Made by a program: the position numbers and the translations under genes
Shown: positions 21,202 through 34,539 of the stretch, piece after piece
How the letters are laid out: each line of letters begins with the position of its first letter
Position numbering within the stretch: position 1 is the first letter of the stretch
Notes under the pieces: generated by a model
The model's database searches: none
Seen by the model: the letters and a program-made list of their open reading frames with translations, nothing else
Told to the model about the DNA's origin: nothing
Assembly (NCBI GenBank): GCA_914767715.1
Contig: OU612067.1
Coordinates: forward strand, 26,200,162 to 26,264,161
Direction of reading: 5' to 3'
Length of the DNA: 64,000 nucleotides
From: Membranipora membranacea
Lineage: Eukaryota; Bryozoa; Gymnolaemata; Cheilostomatida; Membraniporidae

Positions 21202-24200
21202 ATGTCTCTCAGGGGTATCAGAGTTGTGGAGATGGCAGGCCTGGCACCAGGTCCATTCTGCGGGATGGTATTAGCAGATCATGGAGCTAGTGTCATCAAA
21301 ATAGACAAGGTCAGTTATAATGTTTTTACTGGCATACAATTAGTCATTGAAATGTTGCGATGCACTCACTTGATTAGGAGCTTTTTCCTTCAATGTGTCG
21401 CTGTACCATTCATCTAAACTAACAAGACAAACCTAGAGGTGCAAAATAAATTAGCTCAAATGATCATGTTGATTTTGATAGCTCTGCCACCCGCCTGCTT
21501 GTTATTATGTCAATATGATCATTTGTATTTAGCAGTGACCCGCACTATATGGTTGGAGGCGCAGTACAGTGCAGTCGTTCATCCACCATCTCTATTCTCA
21601 TAAAAACTGTCCGACCCATATTACTGATAACGATATCGCCACTTTTTTGCAGACTTAGTAAATCACCCTGCATCAACTTTTCACAAAACATGAAAACTAT
21701 ATTAGCTGTCATGTCATATGTCTTATCCTTCTCCATGGGCTGTAATATTATCTCTCTATAGTTACATGGATTGGCTGCTGACACATTATCCAGAGGAAAG
21801 AAGTCCGTTGCTGTTAACCTGAAACAGAAAGAAGGTGTTAATATCGTCAAGAAGATTTGTAAAAGTGCTGATGTGCTGATTGAGCCTTTTAGACCTGGTA
21901 CGTTGTTGTATCGATAGACCTAAACACCTCTCATTGACTGATAAAGTTAGTAGACTGAAATGCAAGTCTATGGTGAGCCAGCAAGCTTTCGTGCTGGCCG
22001 TTTAGAGTTTTAATGAGGATCAAAACTGAGTTTGAAGTTTTACTATTGAAGAAAATAAGATGAATGTTTCAAATTATAATGGTGGATGAATGTGTCATGT
22101 CTAAGGAAAGTATTAGACCATAGTTTTGGTGGTGCACACATGACACTACTAATCCAAAGGCATAAAGTACTTCAAAGGGTACTATAGGCTGGAATTTGAA
22201 TGACAAAATGACCTAAATATGAATTATTCGCAAATTTCTTTTACTACAGGTGTTATGGAGAAATTGGGATTAGGTCCGAAAGTTCTGTGCAATGATAATC
22301 CAGGTCTAATCTATGCACGGCTTACAGGCTTCGGACAGTCAGGTCCGTATAAAGACATGGCAGGACACGATATTAACTATATAGCTACCTCTGGTAAGTG
22401 TACAGATATTACATTATACAGAATTATTTTGTATGCTTGTTTGTAGTACTAAGTCTAATGGTGATAGAAAGGAGCGGGTCAATTTACTACCAATGTAGTG
22501 TTCAGAGATCATGTTGATAAATTATCCACTTGGAGACCAACCCTGTGCACAACACCCATTTATTAAAAACATTGCCATATCCTCTCAAGAAGCTGGTATA
22601 AACAGCAGCAAAGAATATGGGGTTTGCTGCTACCCTCAAGAGATCCTAGCATACTAGGGGTGTCAAGCATAACTGAAGACATACTGAACATGGCGCAAAT
22701 GATATACCCCTAAAGCTACCCCTATAGTCTTGTGACCTCATTGAAATGACACGATTGATGTAACAGCATATTTTGAGAGTATATTATTCGTTGAATTCAT
22801 AATGCTAGGTTTAGATTGGGAAAAATGTGTCAGGCATGCAATGGCTTACGGTAAGCAACGGTTCCAGTTTACCAATCTTAGCTCTCACTCTTTCCCACAG
22901 GTGTTCTCTCACAGTTGGGTAGAAGTGGTACCAATCCTCATCCACCTATAAACCTATTAGCAGACTTTGCTGGAGGGGGTCTCACCTGTGCCCTTGGTAT
23001 AGTGATGGCTCTTCTAGAAAGAACTAAGTCTGGCAAAGGACAGATTATAGATGCTAATATGGTTCAAGGCTCAGCCTATGTCAGTGAGTGTTAAAATATT
23101 TTTGTTTCTTTCTATTCCAGCTGACAAAATGTGTTTTTATTAAGATGTTTCTTAGTACACGGATCTTAAATTGTTTTCCAATTATATCATGCAGAATACT
23201 ATGAGCAACCTGTTAACATCAGTGGTGTTGCGAGCAATTGAACCTTATTCACCTTCAATCAATGGAATACATCTCATCACATAGATCACCTAGGGTATTG
23301 TCTTCCTCTTGGTAAGAAGTAGACAACTCCCATTAGCAGGTCTAGTTTGCGCTCATCGAATTGAATTATTGAGGTGATACTTAAGGTGTAAAAGTTACTC
23401 TGCTATGATAGCTACTGTTTGAAATTAAAGATACCTTTGTCATCACTTGGTTATCATTTTATGATGTAATGATGAAAAATCCTGTATTGTATAGTAGTTT
23501 TGTAACAGGTAGAAATCAAGTTTGACTGACTGAGCACATCTCCAACATTTCGTCCTTTATATACCAGGTGCATTCTTGTGGTCATCACAGAAGATGCAGT
23601 ATGGTGCTGGGTTGTGGTCCCAGCCGAGAGGAGAGAATCTCCTAGATGGTGGTGCTCCATTTTACGATACATACCAAACCAAAGACGGCAAATACATGGC
23701 TGTTGGTGCATTGGAACCCCAATTTTTTCAAAAACTTTTAGAAAGTGAGTTGAAGTTTTGCCACTAGAAATTAAGTTTAAGTCTCACTCTACTATGATAG
23801 ACTTCCATGATTATATTGTTCAAATGTCAGAAGATCTGGTCCTTCGGCATGTCAGCTTATATAGGATCATAATATAGACTAGAGATATTTGTGGCCATGA
23901 CGGGAGTTGCAGCATCAAGAGCATAACTTCACAATATAATCTCTCATCAGAATTTATGTGCTTCTGTTTAAACTATATAGCGCTTTGACTTTTGACTAGT
24001 GAACCCAATTAAAACTTCTTCCATCAGCCATGTTTCTTCTGTTGTAGTTTTAGAGCTTAGCGATGAAGAGTTTGTCCAGTTTGGGGGTGATTGGGCAAAG
24101 CTACGCTCCACCTTTACAGATAAATTTTTGAGTAAAACACAAGCTGAATGGACAGAGATATTTGATGGGACTGATGCCTGTGTAACACCAGTTGTAGACC

Positions 24201-24991
24201 TGGAATTAGCTCAACATCATCCACATAATCATCAGGTATGTGCATCAAATGCTTATCTGTATAATAGCATAGCATTCGGGCTTTGATCTATTTTTTTCTC
24301 AAAGATTGCAATTGATTGATTTATTATATTTACAATATTAGGCTAGAGAGTTTAACATGTACGTCGTGCAATAGGATGAAGCGTAGACTATTTGAAACCA
24401 ATAAAGATGTTAAAAATTTTTTAATTTGGAATTGGTTGCAATATGGAAAGTTCAACAGAACTTACATCATACTGAAGTGGGCAATGGAATCAACAAGACT
24501 GAATAAGAAAAAAAAATAATGGGTTGTAAACAAATTTGCCTCTCTTTTTTATAAGAACTTGGACATTTTTTGAAGCCATAAAATCATGCTGTGTTGTACC
24601 TGTACTTGGAACAATCATTCAGATTTCTGAACCTGTTTCAAGATTTGCTTTGAAAATTACTTGCAAAGAGAATTACTATAAAATGGGAGTTATGCTTTTA
24701 CATTGAGAGAGTACACAACTTCATAAGCAAAATTCTTATATACAATGTATTTCAGTATTTTATTTGGTTTATTATTTATAGGCCTTTGTGGAGGACACAG
24801 ACTCAGGACTACTTCAGCCTGTACCAGCACCTTCACTCTCTAGAACTCCTGGTTATGTATCCAGTACAAGATCCGTACAGCCAGGGGAGCATAGCGTAGA
24901 CATATTATCTGAGCTGGGTTTTACTTCTGACCAAGTGACTAAACTTATTGACAATGGAACTGTTAAACAATATAATTCTAGTAAGCTCTAA
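21202..24991 (+). CDS. AMACR: Alpha-methylacyl-CoA racemase
   Basis: Exons 21202-21309, 21762-21897, 22250-22393, 22901-23083, 23568-23744, 24048-24235, 24782-24991 (TAA). The phases close into 381 residues, almost the length of human AMACR (382). An in-frame ATG also exists at 21178, but [20 protein letters not shown] is the conserved family start. Family III CoA-transferase fold: GLAPGPF near 13, the SRGKKS block, [16 protein letters not shown] (His121) and LLADFAGGG (Asp151), which carry the catalytic His and Asp, then [24 protein letters not shown], and [12 protein letters not shown]. The enzyme interconverts (2R)- and (2S)-methylacyl-CoAs, needed for beta-oxidation of pristanic acid and sterol side chains. 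The last residues are SSKL, a canonical PTS1, so peroxisomal location is expected. Confidence 0.96.
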
Positions 24992-26704
24992 ATACAGTCT
25001 GTCAGGTACTGTACTGTAACTTCCATAGTTACTCTTAACTGGCAGCCACTTTTCCTATTCACAGTGCTTAGATGGGTTGTACATGGCTCAGAGTCGTAGC
25101 TTTTCCAATGAAATGAGCTATTGGGTTTGGCTTTCATTTAAAAAATTTCACCCATTAATTTTTCCTCCAAGAATCCTTGTAATATCGTTCACCAGTAATC
25201 AACCACATAGGATTTTACATTTTTTTCCAAATCCACTGATTCAGGAAGTGGATTCAGTGCAGTGCCAGTTTACGTGGTGCTATGTATTTTTATTTTCAAA
25301 ATTCATATCAATAAATCTTCAATTTTTGAGAAAATTCAGCAACTTCTCAAAACAAAACGTAGGTCGTTACTTGTCTCCCGTTGTGCGTTTTTGCAGCAGG
25401 TTAGTACATTAATCAAGTCAACATTCTAGATATGTGGTTTAAATGGTTTGTAAAAGTTTGAAAACTGATACCGTGAGATTTGAAAGGCACCAGGCCCCCC
25501 AGGCTTTACTTTAGTTAACACTCTATACTCAATCTACCCTTAGCAAATGCTGCCTTATCCATAAAGACTTCAGTGGCAGCGCTAACAAACAATCAAACTC
25601 CTCAATGAATCTTAAAAATAGCCCAAGGTGCATTGCGTGACAGTGATAATAGCCACAAGATTTTTATAACACAATGATTTTTGTTAGTTATTGACTTTTG
25701 CGTGAGTATAGGAGGCCAATAGAATGCTTTTGTTTGTTTGGTTTATTGTTCTAAGTAGCAGTTTATATTTGTACTGTTTCTTCAAAAGCGTTTACTTACT
25801 CTTATTAGTTTGGCAGCATAAAATGCGTGATTTCTTGCGATGAGAATCAATTGAGAAAAATTACTTGTTTTTGGATGTCCAATAATCCCGTTCCGAATCT
25901 ATACGCGAGTGAGAAAACAACACGGGTTCATCAGCCGGCCGTCCAAGGTCACAGTTATCTGTAGATTACTAAGCCTGTTTGGATATAGACAATGATACAC
26001 CCCAGTCTATAGACAATACTCAATAATCATACCTGCAGGCAGTTTTAGGAGTTATTTTTAGACTTTTTGGTCACGTCTTACAGGACTGAAACTAGACGAG
26101 CCTATTCAAGCAGTAATGTGCTCTTTTTGTTGATGGGGAATCTTGCTGCCCTTAATCATCAATTGATATTAATTTGCACAGAGACGGATAGAAACGATCA
26201 AGAACAATGAAAGTAAGGAGATAGATTAATTTAGTAGTAACACATCAAAACAAACCAATATCGTGGTAAAATAAGGACAAACTTCTGTTTGATTGGAAAT
26301 TCCGAGGCCAATTTTCGATTGCCTTTAAAATCTCTCAGTATCGAGTTTTTGCCAACAGATGTCCCGATTTGCCTTGCTTGATTCCTGTATTTACATAACC
26401 CCTACTAACTTCTCACTCCCTTGGGAGGGTAAATCAAGCAGGGAGTCATGGACATGTCCCAAACTGAATCACTTGTACCCTAGAGTCGTCTACACTTAGC
26501 GTGAATTCTGCACAGTTTGTAATGCATACTACTTTACACATTACACCACCCCAAAGGCAGGAAGGGTTTCTGTCTTTTTTGCTTTTGTTTCTCTGCCCTT
26601 TTGGCCTGACCGTGCCCATAGCAGCAGTTGCGGTGGGAGATTATCAGTGAATATTTATTGATGCAACTCCAATTCTAACATTAATTATTCATCCCACTGC
26701 TAAT

Positions 26705-26749
26705 GACCAATCAGTGACAGCGGTGACCGCAGCTACTGCTTATATAAAG
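26705..26749 (+). promoter_or_regulatory. CCAAT box, palindrome and TATA box in order
   Basis: GACCAATCAG (26705-26714) is a good NF-Y CCAAT box. GCGGTGACCGC (26720-26730) is a perfect 11-base palindrome. TATATAAAG (26741-26749) is a good TATA box. Spacing fits a class II core promoter with a start site near 26,775. No ORF of note follows, so the transcript would be non-coding or a 5'-UTR exon, possibly of the dopamine receptor gene 10 kb downstream. Confidence 0.4.
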
Positions 26750-29700
26750 CTTCTTTTAAACACACCAAAGTGAGCAATTATTGTTGTTTAGTTTTTGGAT
26801 TTGCAGTACTTGAGATTTAAAAAACTGTGGCTAAACTTGAGTTTTTTATGTTAGTGTTTCTTATTATTGAGTATGTCAAGCTGCAGGCAAGTGTGCATGC
26901 CACTTCCTTCTTTCGACAAGTATTAGCTTTCTAAAATCCAGGTTGATAAAAGTATGAGATTTTAAACACACTTTACAGTTTAAGAATAATCGTTTTATTC
27001 TAAAAATAGCCCAGTTTTCAATACTTATTGTAGTCATAGGCTCAAATTACAATTTATATTTCTTTGCATACTTCTTTAACGCTGGAGCCAAACTCGGCCA
27101 CACTTCTATTAGACATTTCGTGACTGATCAAAAGGAAAAAGTAAAGCCAATTTAGGAACTAAGACGCCTCAACTTTGTAGGGTTGGCGAGTTGCATCATT
27201 GATGAAGGCTGTCTCAAGGTTATTATTATATACCGTACCACTGCAAGGTACTGTCATTCCTCCATGGCTGCATTTATTCCCACCATACTGCTCTACCAAA
27301 GTCTCTGCAATCTTTTAGTTGGCGCCTGATGAAAAGATCTGGCGACTCTCATTACATATGGAGGAATAAAAATGGACCTACTGTGCTCTTGATGATAGCC
27401 AAACCTAGGAATATTTTCTAATGCTATTTTTACCTTTTGTCCCATGAGCCTGAATTATGCACCAGCACAGCTGTGATCAAACAGGGTCAAAAGACGGCAC
27501 ATTCCGTTGTTCTTTTTGGGACTGGCCGATTCCTTGACATTTTTTCGGCATGTTTTGTTTACAGCGAGAACAGAAATAGCTTTAATAATTGATTTTATTG
27601 TTCACACAATTATCGCCATTTATACAAAGAATAATAGATTTCTTATCAACTCATGTAATTGACAATAACATACTTTTACTTTCACTTCTATTATTGTATA
27701 TGATATAAGCCAAAGGCGTAATAATGTTCTCTCAGTATACAAGTGCTCACATGTAACCTGTACTCAGCCTGCTTGTACTACCCTCTCTTAGCTTGTAACA
27801 ATCGGTGAGCTATAACATCATCGACGATTTTAAGACTAAACATAGAATTCATCGAGTGGCGCTGACAAGGGGAGATCTATATGTGCTCTATCTAAAAGCA
27901 GCGGATGTTGGATATTTACCCTACAATTCATCTTTATACTCTCAAATACCCTCGCAACAAAAGGCAGCATTAGAGCCAGCATTAGAGCAAACTTTATAAT
28001 ATTAAACCATCACGATGATAGAGTAGAATAATAAGCTGCCGTGGACGGATTGTATAGACTCACACGTACACATACATACACCATTAACCCAGAGTCAATA
28101 TAATTAGCTTTATCAAAGAGCAAAGCTTTCATAGACGGGTTTTAACTCCCAACAGGACGACACCAATTTACTCTTTCAACTACACTAATTACACAATTAC
28201 ATGTAACTTTGTTTTAACGACAGAGAAATCACTCTCCGCTGCCGAGCTGAAACCGCTGCCGATCTGCTGCTGCCTTCGTCATCTAGATATCTCTGACTTG
28301 TTGATCAAATCTTATCGGCAGCAATCGTGATTCATACTGGCGATATTTTAACAAAAGAGGCTGAAAAGTATTGTGATAGCCTTGGCCTGCCTGCTGCCTC
28401 AGGGGCTGCTTATAAGGCTAATTTTATATAATAGTAGCACCTCACATGTGTAAACATGGGTGCAAAGTTAGAGGTCTAATCAGTTAAAAGTTATTTGATC
28501 TGTTAATATTAGCAAAGAGAATTGACAGGTTACCCACCTGCTCTACTTGTGGGAAAACTTTCGGTGGATTATCGTCAGTGTGTTGAGCTGACAAAGATGG
28601 ATTAATAATTAAACTCTGACAGCAGTGGATTAACAGAGCAGATCAACAGCGTCACCTTCAGGTAAGAGCTTAACATGATGATCGGCAGCTCCGTTTGACC
28701 TGCTCGGAAGTAGAATAATTGTGCATTGTGGGAACTGGGAATACATCAATGGAAAGTCGCCACAAAGGGATAATCTTAGCATATCAGGTTTATCAGGAAT
28801 GTCAATGAAGTGATGCCAGAGTCTTTACACATCTCTAAAGCGCAAATCTGTTGCTATATTCTGAGGCAAAGTTATATACCGATACCAATGTTGTTGTTTT
28901 TAGGTTTTAGGGTTCTGGAACAGCATTTGGGGGCGCTTAGTTAAGAGTTGTTACTTAAAAGTACTCAAAGTATAGCTGATTAATCCACACCGGCCATGAA
29001 AGATGTACTCTCTAACTGTACTGAATGTTTTGAATAACTCACTAAACTCAAAGCAGTGCTATTATAAAATTATCAAACAACCCAAAAGTAGTTAAACTAC
29101 CATCGCCCTTACACATCAAAGCCTTGGCATCTAACGAGTAAATAATATAAGTCATAATACTCTATTAAATGTAATGCATATTGAACTTGTATATTCAGGG
29201 TCATCATTATCTTATTAACAGCTCTCGGTTATGCTAAGACCTCTTGAATCAGGATGCCACAAATTTCTCCTTTCATATCATTTATAAGCAGCTGAACAAG
29301 TGTTACACTGCAAAGTGCACTAGCACAATTATTCTCTATGCACTATAAAAACACTAGAGCTGTTAGGTCAAGAACGACTAGCTGTTATTACAGAAAATTT
29401 ATATTGGTAGGGTATTCAATGCCATATAATTGGTATGTCAAAACTGAAATGCCAAAAGCCTGCACTATTTATTTGTGTATGACTGGGTTGTAGTGGTAGT
29501 AGGAAACTACGATTAGCAGGTATTTACTCAAACTTTCTAAAATGACACTTAGCAGCAAGTGATTGTCAGCCTGTCAACATCCACCTAACAGCCACTGATT
29601 TAAAAATTCGCAAAATTTTGATCACATTCAAAATGTTCCTTACTGCAATTCTACTAATTTTTTGAGAAAAAAACGCAATCAATAACTCAACACCGAAGAG

Positions 29701-31315
29701 TTGACCTGATATATGAAATAAATGTATTGTATTCGAATTACACCGGTGTTAACTCAGCAGGAACTCGGTATATGGAAATGTCAGACGCATTAAATAGTTG
29801 ACGGCAGGACGAGCAAAAGTCTTTACTCTGTAATAATGTAGATTATTTTGATGACACTCTATCCTCGTGTTGGCCAGGCAAGCCGAGGACATACTTTTGG
29901 TTTCATGTAGCCCTTTGTCCCAACCTCCCTGATGTTGCTACACTTCTAACTGGTTGTCACCAATTAATACCTCATAATTTCTAACCAGCTATCTGCGGCC
30001 TGAGCTGTACACTGTTAGGATATATTTGTATGCAGCTGGGAGGGAGCATACAAGAATAACTGAAAGGCAGAGTGGTGGTTTTGGTTGGATGAAGGCTAAT
30101 CAAAGCTAAGCTGAGGGAAAAGCGTTCTCGACTTTATCAAGGGCAGCCTTTTTTAGGAATGAGAGTATAATAATATGGGGAGTTTAAAACCAGGGCCTCT
30201 GCATATGTGCGGAAGCTTTATATACATAATCTACATTATTTACACCAACGGTTGTTTACATCGACCAATGTAACAGGACAAATAAAGGCCGTGTGAAAAT
30301 CTTATTATTTGATCACTCAGCGAAGTATGTTATTCACATACAGGAACTAGGGCCTACCTGTAAAATCAGCCACATTGAGATTGATCAGTGTGTAGAGGAG
30401 AGATTGGTAGGTTTTGTTTGTGGTGTTTATGTGACAAGTAAAGTTGTATGGCTTGATTCTCAAGTAAATAACTTGATTACGCTTATTTAGGCAAACATTA
30501 AGGTGAAACTCAGTTTCCCATTTATTAAAAATTGACTTTGCACCGCTAATCCAATCAGGCAAAGTTTAAAATCTATAATCACCCTGTATAAAGCTTAGCC
30601 AAAAGATTTAGTTTGCCTTGCCGAGGAGAGATTTTTATATGCTCACCTTACTCAGTGTAAGAAGATTAGTGTAAGTGTTTTTAAGGTTGTAAATAGAAGC
30701 CAGACAAAGACATACAAACACAAACATAACCACACTGTCCTAGTTTTTGTAACTGAGTTTGTTGGTTTACAAGAGTTGGGGATTTAGTACCAGTATTTTG
30801 TTCCATACCTTACATTTCCAATTCAGCCTAAAATATGCTTATTGTATAGATATACTCTTGCAATGACCATATCTTGTATTCACTTATACAAAAGTTACAT
30901 AATCCACCCAACATCTGGTTAGAACATGTTCCCAGGTATAGCATCCAACTTTGGCGCTTATCGTAAACACGAAGAGGTTTCCCCAATCATTAAAAAAATT
31001 CCAAAATAAATACTAGAAAAGAGGAGCCACATAGGAACCCTGGCTAGTTCTGAGCACATTCCCCTATAGGGCATCACGATTGTTGACATGCTTCTCAGAT
31101 GACTGTCAGATCTTAGTACAATATACCAGGCAAACAAGTGATTGTACAATAACAAGTTTACTGGCAGCGGATCACGTATACGTGTGTAACAAAGTCAGTC
31201 AAGGAGAACATTCTGCTGCCGGAAAACTCAAAAATGTTTACCGAGTCAGAAGGTAACCTAGCTATGACACGTTAAACTATTTACTTATGTACCAATGTTC
31301 ACATGGCACACCAGA

Positions 31316-31368
31316 GCGGCAGCAATCTCGGCTCGGTAGCATCTCGGCTCGGCAGCAATCTCAGCTCC
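31316..31368. repeat. Short imperfect tandem repeat
   Basis: Variants of GGCAGCAATCTCGGCTC are repeated about three times. The words GGCAGC and CTCGGCTCGG recur. Confidence 0.6.
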
Positions 31369-31907
31369 CGCTGCCTGCTACTGTAGTATCATGTATATTT
31401 AAATATTAAATAGCCCTGAGGGGAAGAAAGTTAAATATATATAACAAGTAAGCAAAGATTTCAAGACTCAAACTGAATAACGCAGTGTTGACTTTTTAAT
31501 ATTTGCTTTTACAATTTAACTCGAATCCCAAATGCATTTTTGTATTAATTGACATTCTTGTGCTGGCTATTTTTGGCAGCACCCTCTGACAGAACGCTGC
31601 CAATAGAGCAAACAGTTTAAAAGCCTAGGGATTGCTTTATCCCTCGCTTTAATGAATCTGCAAAAATTCATTGAATGGAGTTGACGAACAATGGGTAGTG
31701 GTGAAATACAAGCAACGATATAATTTGTCCTTGCTGACAAAAAAGCTCTGTAGTCAAGTTGTTTTCACCGTTGAACCACCTAATTGCTTTTGCAGATTAT
31801 CACAATGAAGCAAACAGCTGTAAATTTGGGCACCTCTCACTTCCTATAACTATTATTACGTATTATATGTTATAATTAAATTATAATCATAAATCAAGGT
31901 GTTCATT

Positions 31908-31920
31908 TATATATATAAAG
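31908..31920 (+). promoter_or_regulatory. TATA-like box ahead of a short ORF
   Basis: The run TATATATATAAAG lies 116 bases before an ATG in a good Kozak context (CTACCATGG at 32036) that opens a 61-codon ORF to 32221. AT-rich DNA yields such boxes by chance, so this is suggestive only. The ORF product is not recognised. Confidence 0.25.
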
Positions 31921-32193
31921 ATTTTTAGACCATGTGATCAAGGTCACTCTGTTCTATGTCAACAAATAGTGACACTCAGTGCTACAATCTGGACAGAAGT
32001 CGCCGTTTATATGTTTGCAGTGAGTCTAGTCTACCATGGAGCAATACAGATTAGACAGGGAGAGTCAGCCTATAAGGAGATGTAAGGGTGGTTACTCTAA
32101 CAGCCTGGCTCATTGTGATGAGGGTTTCTACTATCAGTCTTTTGACATAGAAATGCTACAGGACCAAGTACATATAAAGGACAACACCAAAAG

Positions 32194-32243
32194 CCTTACA
32201 CTACATTTTTTGACAATTTAACATTGTCCAGTGTAGTGTAAGG
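32194..32243. repeat. Nested 50-bp hairpin
   Basis: The outer arms CCTTACACTACA and TGTAGTGTAAGG are perfect over 12 bp. Inside, GACAAT faces ATTGTC. The stop codon of the short ORF starting at 32036 falls in the loop. Confidence 0.6.
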
Positions 32244-34128
32244 ACACATCATTGAAATGAAATAAAATGGAACAAATAGATAATCTAGTTTAATATGCTA
32301 AAGTTTTAAATATAAATCTGAGGTATTTTGGGGCTTGAAGTTATCATCAATTTGAGACAATCGGCTTTGTGACTAATGGGAGGATGGTTGATTAAAAATC
32401 GGTTGATTGAAATCAAGTCATATCACACGCCACACGCCACATGCCAAAGCATTCATGCATTGGAAAGGTAAAGCATGGTGTTGGAATATGTGGTGATTAT
32501 AGTGTACTGAACTGCTTGGGAGAGTCTTGCAATATGGTAAAGTACTGCTTTGCACAAGGACTTTCTATTTCGATGATCCTAAAATCTTGTTAAATGGTGT
32601 ATACGTTCTTCTATATGCTCACAGGGTATTCACCTGACAAGGCAAACTACATTAGGAATTCCCGATACCAACACAAAATCACAAATCATTGCTGATCGTT
32701 TCCCATGCATTCATGAACACCATTAGCAATTGTGATATTTTTATTTCAAACTCTCAGGGGGACGTGTAATTGATGGGATGAAGGGTTCTGACATAACGGG
32801 ATCACTGTAACTACAGTTGGCGCAGTGCAGAGATATGCACAATGTATACAGGTAGATTTAACAATTAGATATGCTTGAATATATAACCAGAAAGTTCTGA
32901 ATTTCTGCAGATCTCAAGTTGATCAGATCATACACCAGTGGACCGAGTTACTCTGGAGGTGCTAGGCTAGGATCGAATCACGGGGTGTTATTCACTTCCC
33001 CTCATGAGCATAAGCAATAAAATTATGGAGGGAGCAGTGATAATCTGCCAAAGTTCAGTTAGCTGTGTGGTAATAAATCTGACAACGGTCCAATCTCATA
33101 TTGCAGGAATATACAAAAAGTTCAACTGGAACTGATGGTATTACCACTGGCACATTCCTTATCCCTTGTTCCCTTACGGTCAGCAGTAAACAATCTCCTC
33201 TGTGCAGGGTGTAGGTTACATGTATGACAATCTGTCATCCTAGATCAGTCTAAGATTTTTACTGCCCTTTAAAAAGAAAGAGGGGTTCGATTAATATTTC
33301 ATTAATTTATTAGGTTGATGTGTACTTTTTATCACAACATTGCAATTTGCAACTGTATCAAACCATATGGCCGCAAATTATCTATAAAATCAGTTTTATT
33401 TGGCTGTGTTAATACAGATTGTGTTCAGTCAAAGCAGCTACTCATAAAAGACAACTCATCTGATTTAAAGTCAGAGAAAGGGGATAACAGTATCTTTGAG
33501 GAACCCACTTGGTTTGGTTCAAAAACATAAAAACTGTTGAGAAAAAATAAAGCAATCATACAATTTTCACCGTCAACCTGTCTCTGTTGTCTCAACACAG
33601 CACTGGATACCTGACATGGCAGAGTTTTGTTTCTCCTCTATAATACCCCTCCACAAGGCCGGTGACCAGTACGATGCATCATATCTTGTTAAATGTGGCC
33701 GGCTGAAATAGTGAAAGGTCTGGCTGTCGTATGAGAAATAGATATTATTTTTCACTATCCTCTCGTAGAGAATGATCGGGTCAGTTTAAGAAGAGATCAG
33801 TTTTATGTCAAACCTGGTTCACACATGATATGCTGTATTGGTTAACAGCAGACAAGCTAACCGTAAAGTACACATATTTAGTATCTCTACTCTCTTCATA
33901 TCATTAACGCTTTCCAGAATGGAATAAGAGGGAAGCGATTACCGCTGATCCTCTTAAATTAATGTATATTCTCTCTATGAATGGAGCGCTATGACTGCAC
34001 GGGTATCCATGATTTCAATTAATCAGCTCCTAAAGAATGTAGTAATGAGGTGATCTGAGATAAGTAGACTGGATAAGAGAGTCTTCAGGATGCTTAGATT
34101 GTATCATTGTTAGAAGTGGTTCTTACTA

Positions 34129-34539
34129 GTCTGAGCCACCCGGACTGTTGCCCCTCCCCTACCCCCATTTTCCATGTAGCCTATGATGTAACAGTTTGGT
34201 TGACCTCTCCATACCTCATCCAGAGGTCAAAATAACACATGTTCTTCTATTCTTGTCCCTGACAGAATAACACATGTTCAAAAAAACTAAAATGAATTGA
34301 GGTACCTAGGGGCCTTCAGCGAGGGAGGGCACACGTCTCGGAGCTCAAACTGAACAGCTTTTATTTTCTGTGATTTGATTGGAGAAATACCACAGTATCT
34401 CTGTAATGATAATTCACAATCAGATTATCCCTTCATGCCTCTATCCATAAGATTGGCCCTAAAATTATGCCACATATCTTTTTTATTTCTGCACCATCAG
34501 ATATTCATCCTTTGTAGGTAAGAGTCTGGGGGCTCAGAC
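34129..34539. mobile_element. TA-flanked MITE with C-rich ends (complete copy)
   Basis: 411 bp between TA at 34127-34128 and TA at 34540-34541. The left end GTCTGAGCCACCCGGACT is matched by the inverse of the right end AGTCTGGGGGCTCAGAC over about 18 bases with few changes. It is the only copy here with both ends; solo ends lie at 16793, 37431 and 42641. The TA TSD suggests a Tc1/mariner-type non-autonomous element, an inference. Confidence 0.7.

Noticed and set aside
27805-27999. 64-codon ORF near 27.8 kb
   Set aside because: It begins with GTG, all three frames after the nearby acceptor hit stops, and no motif is seen.
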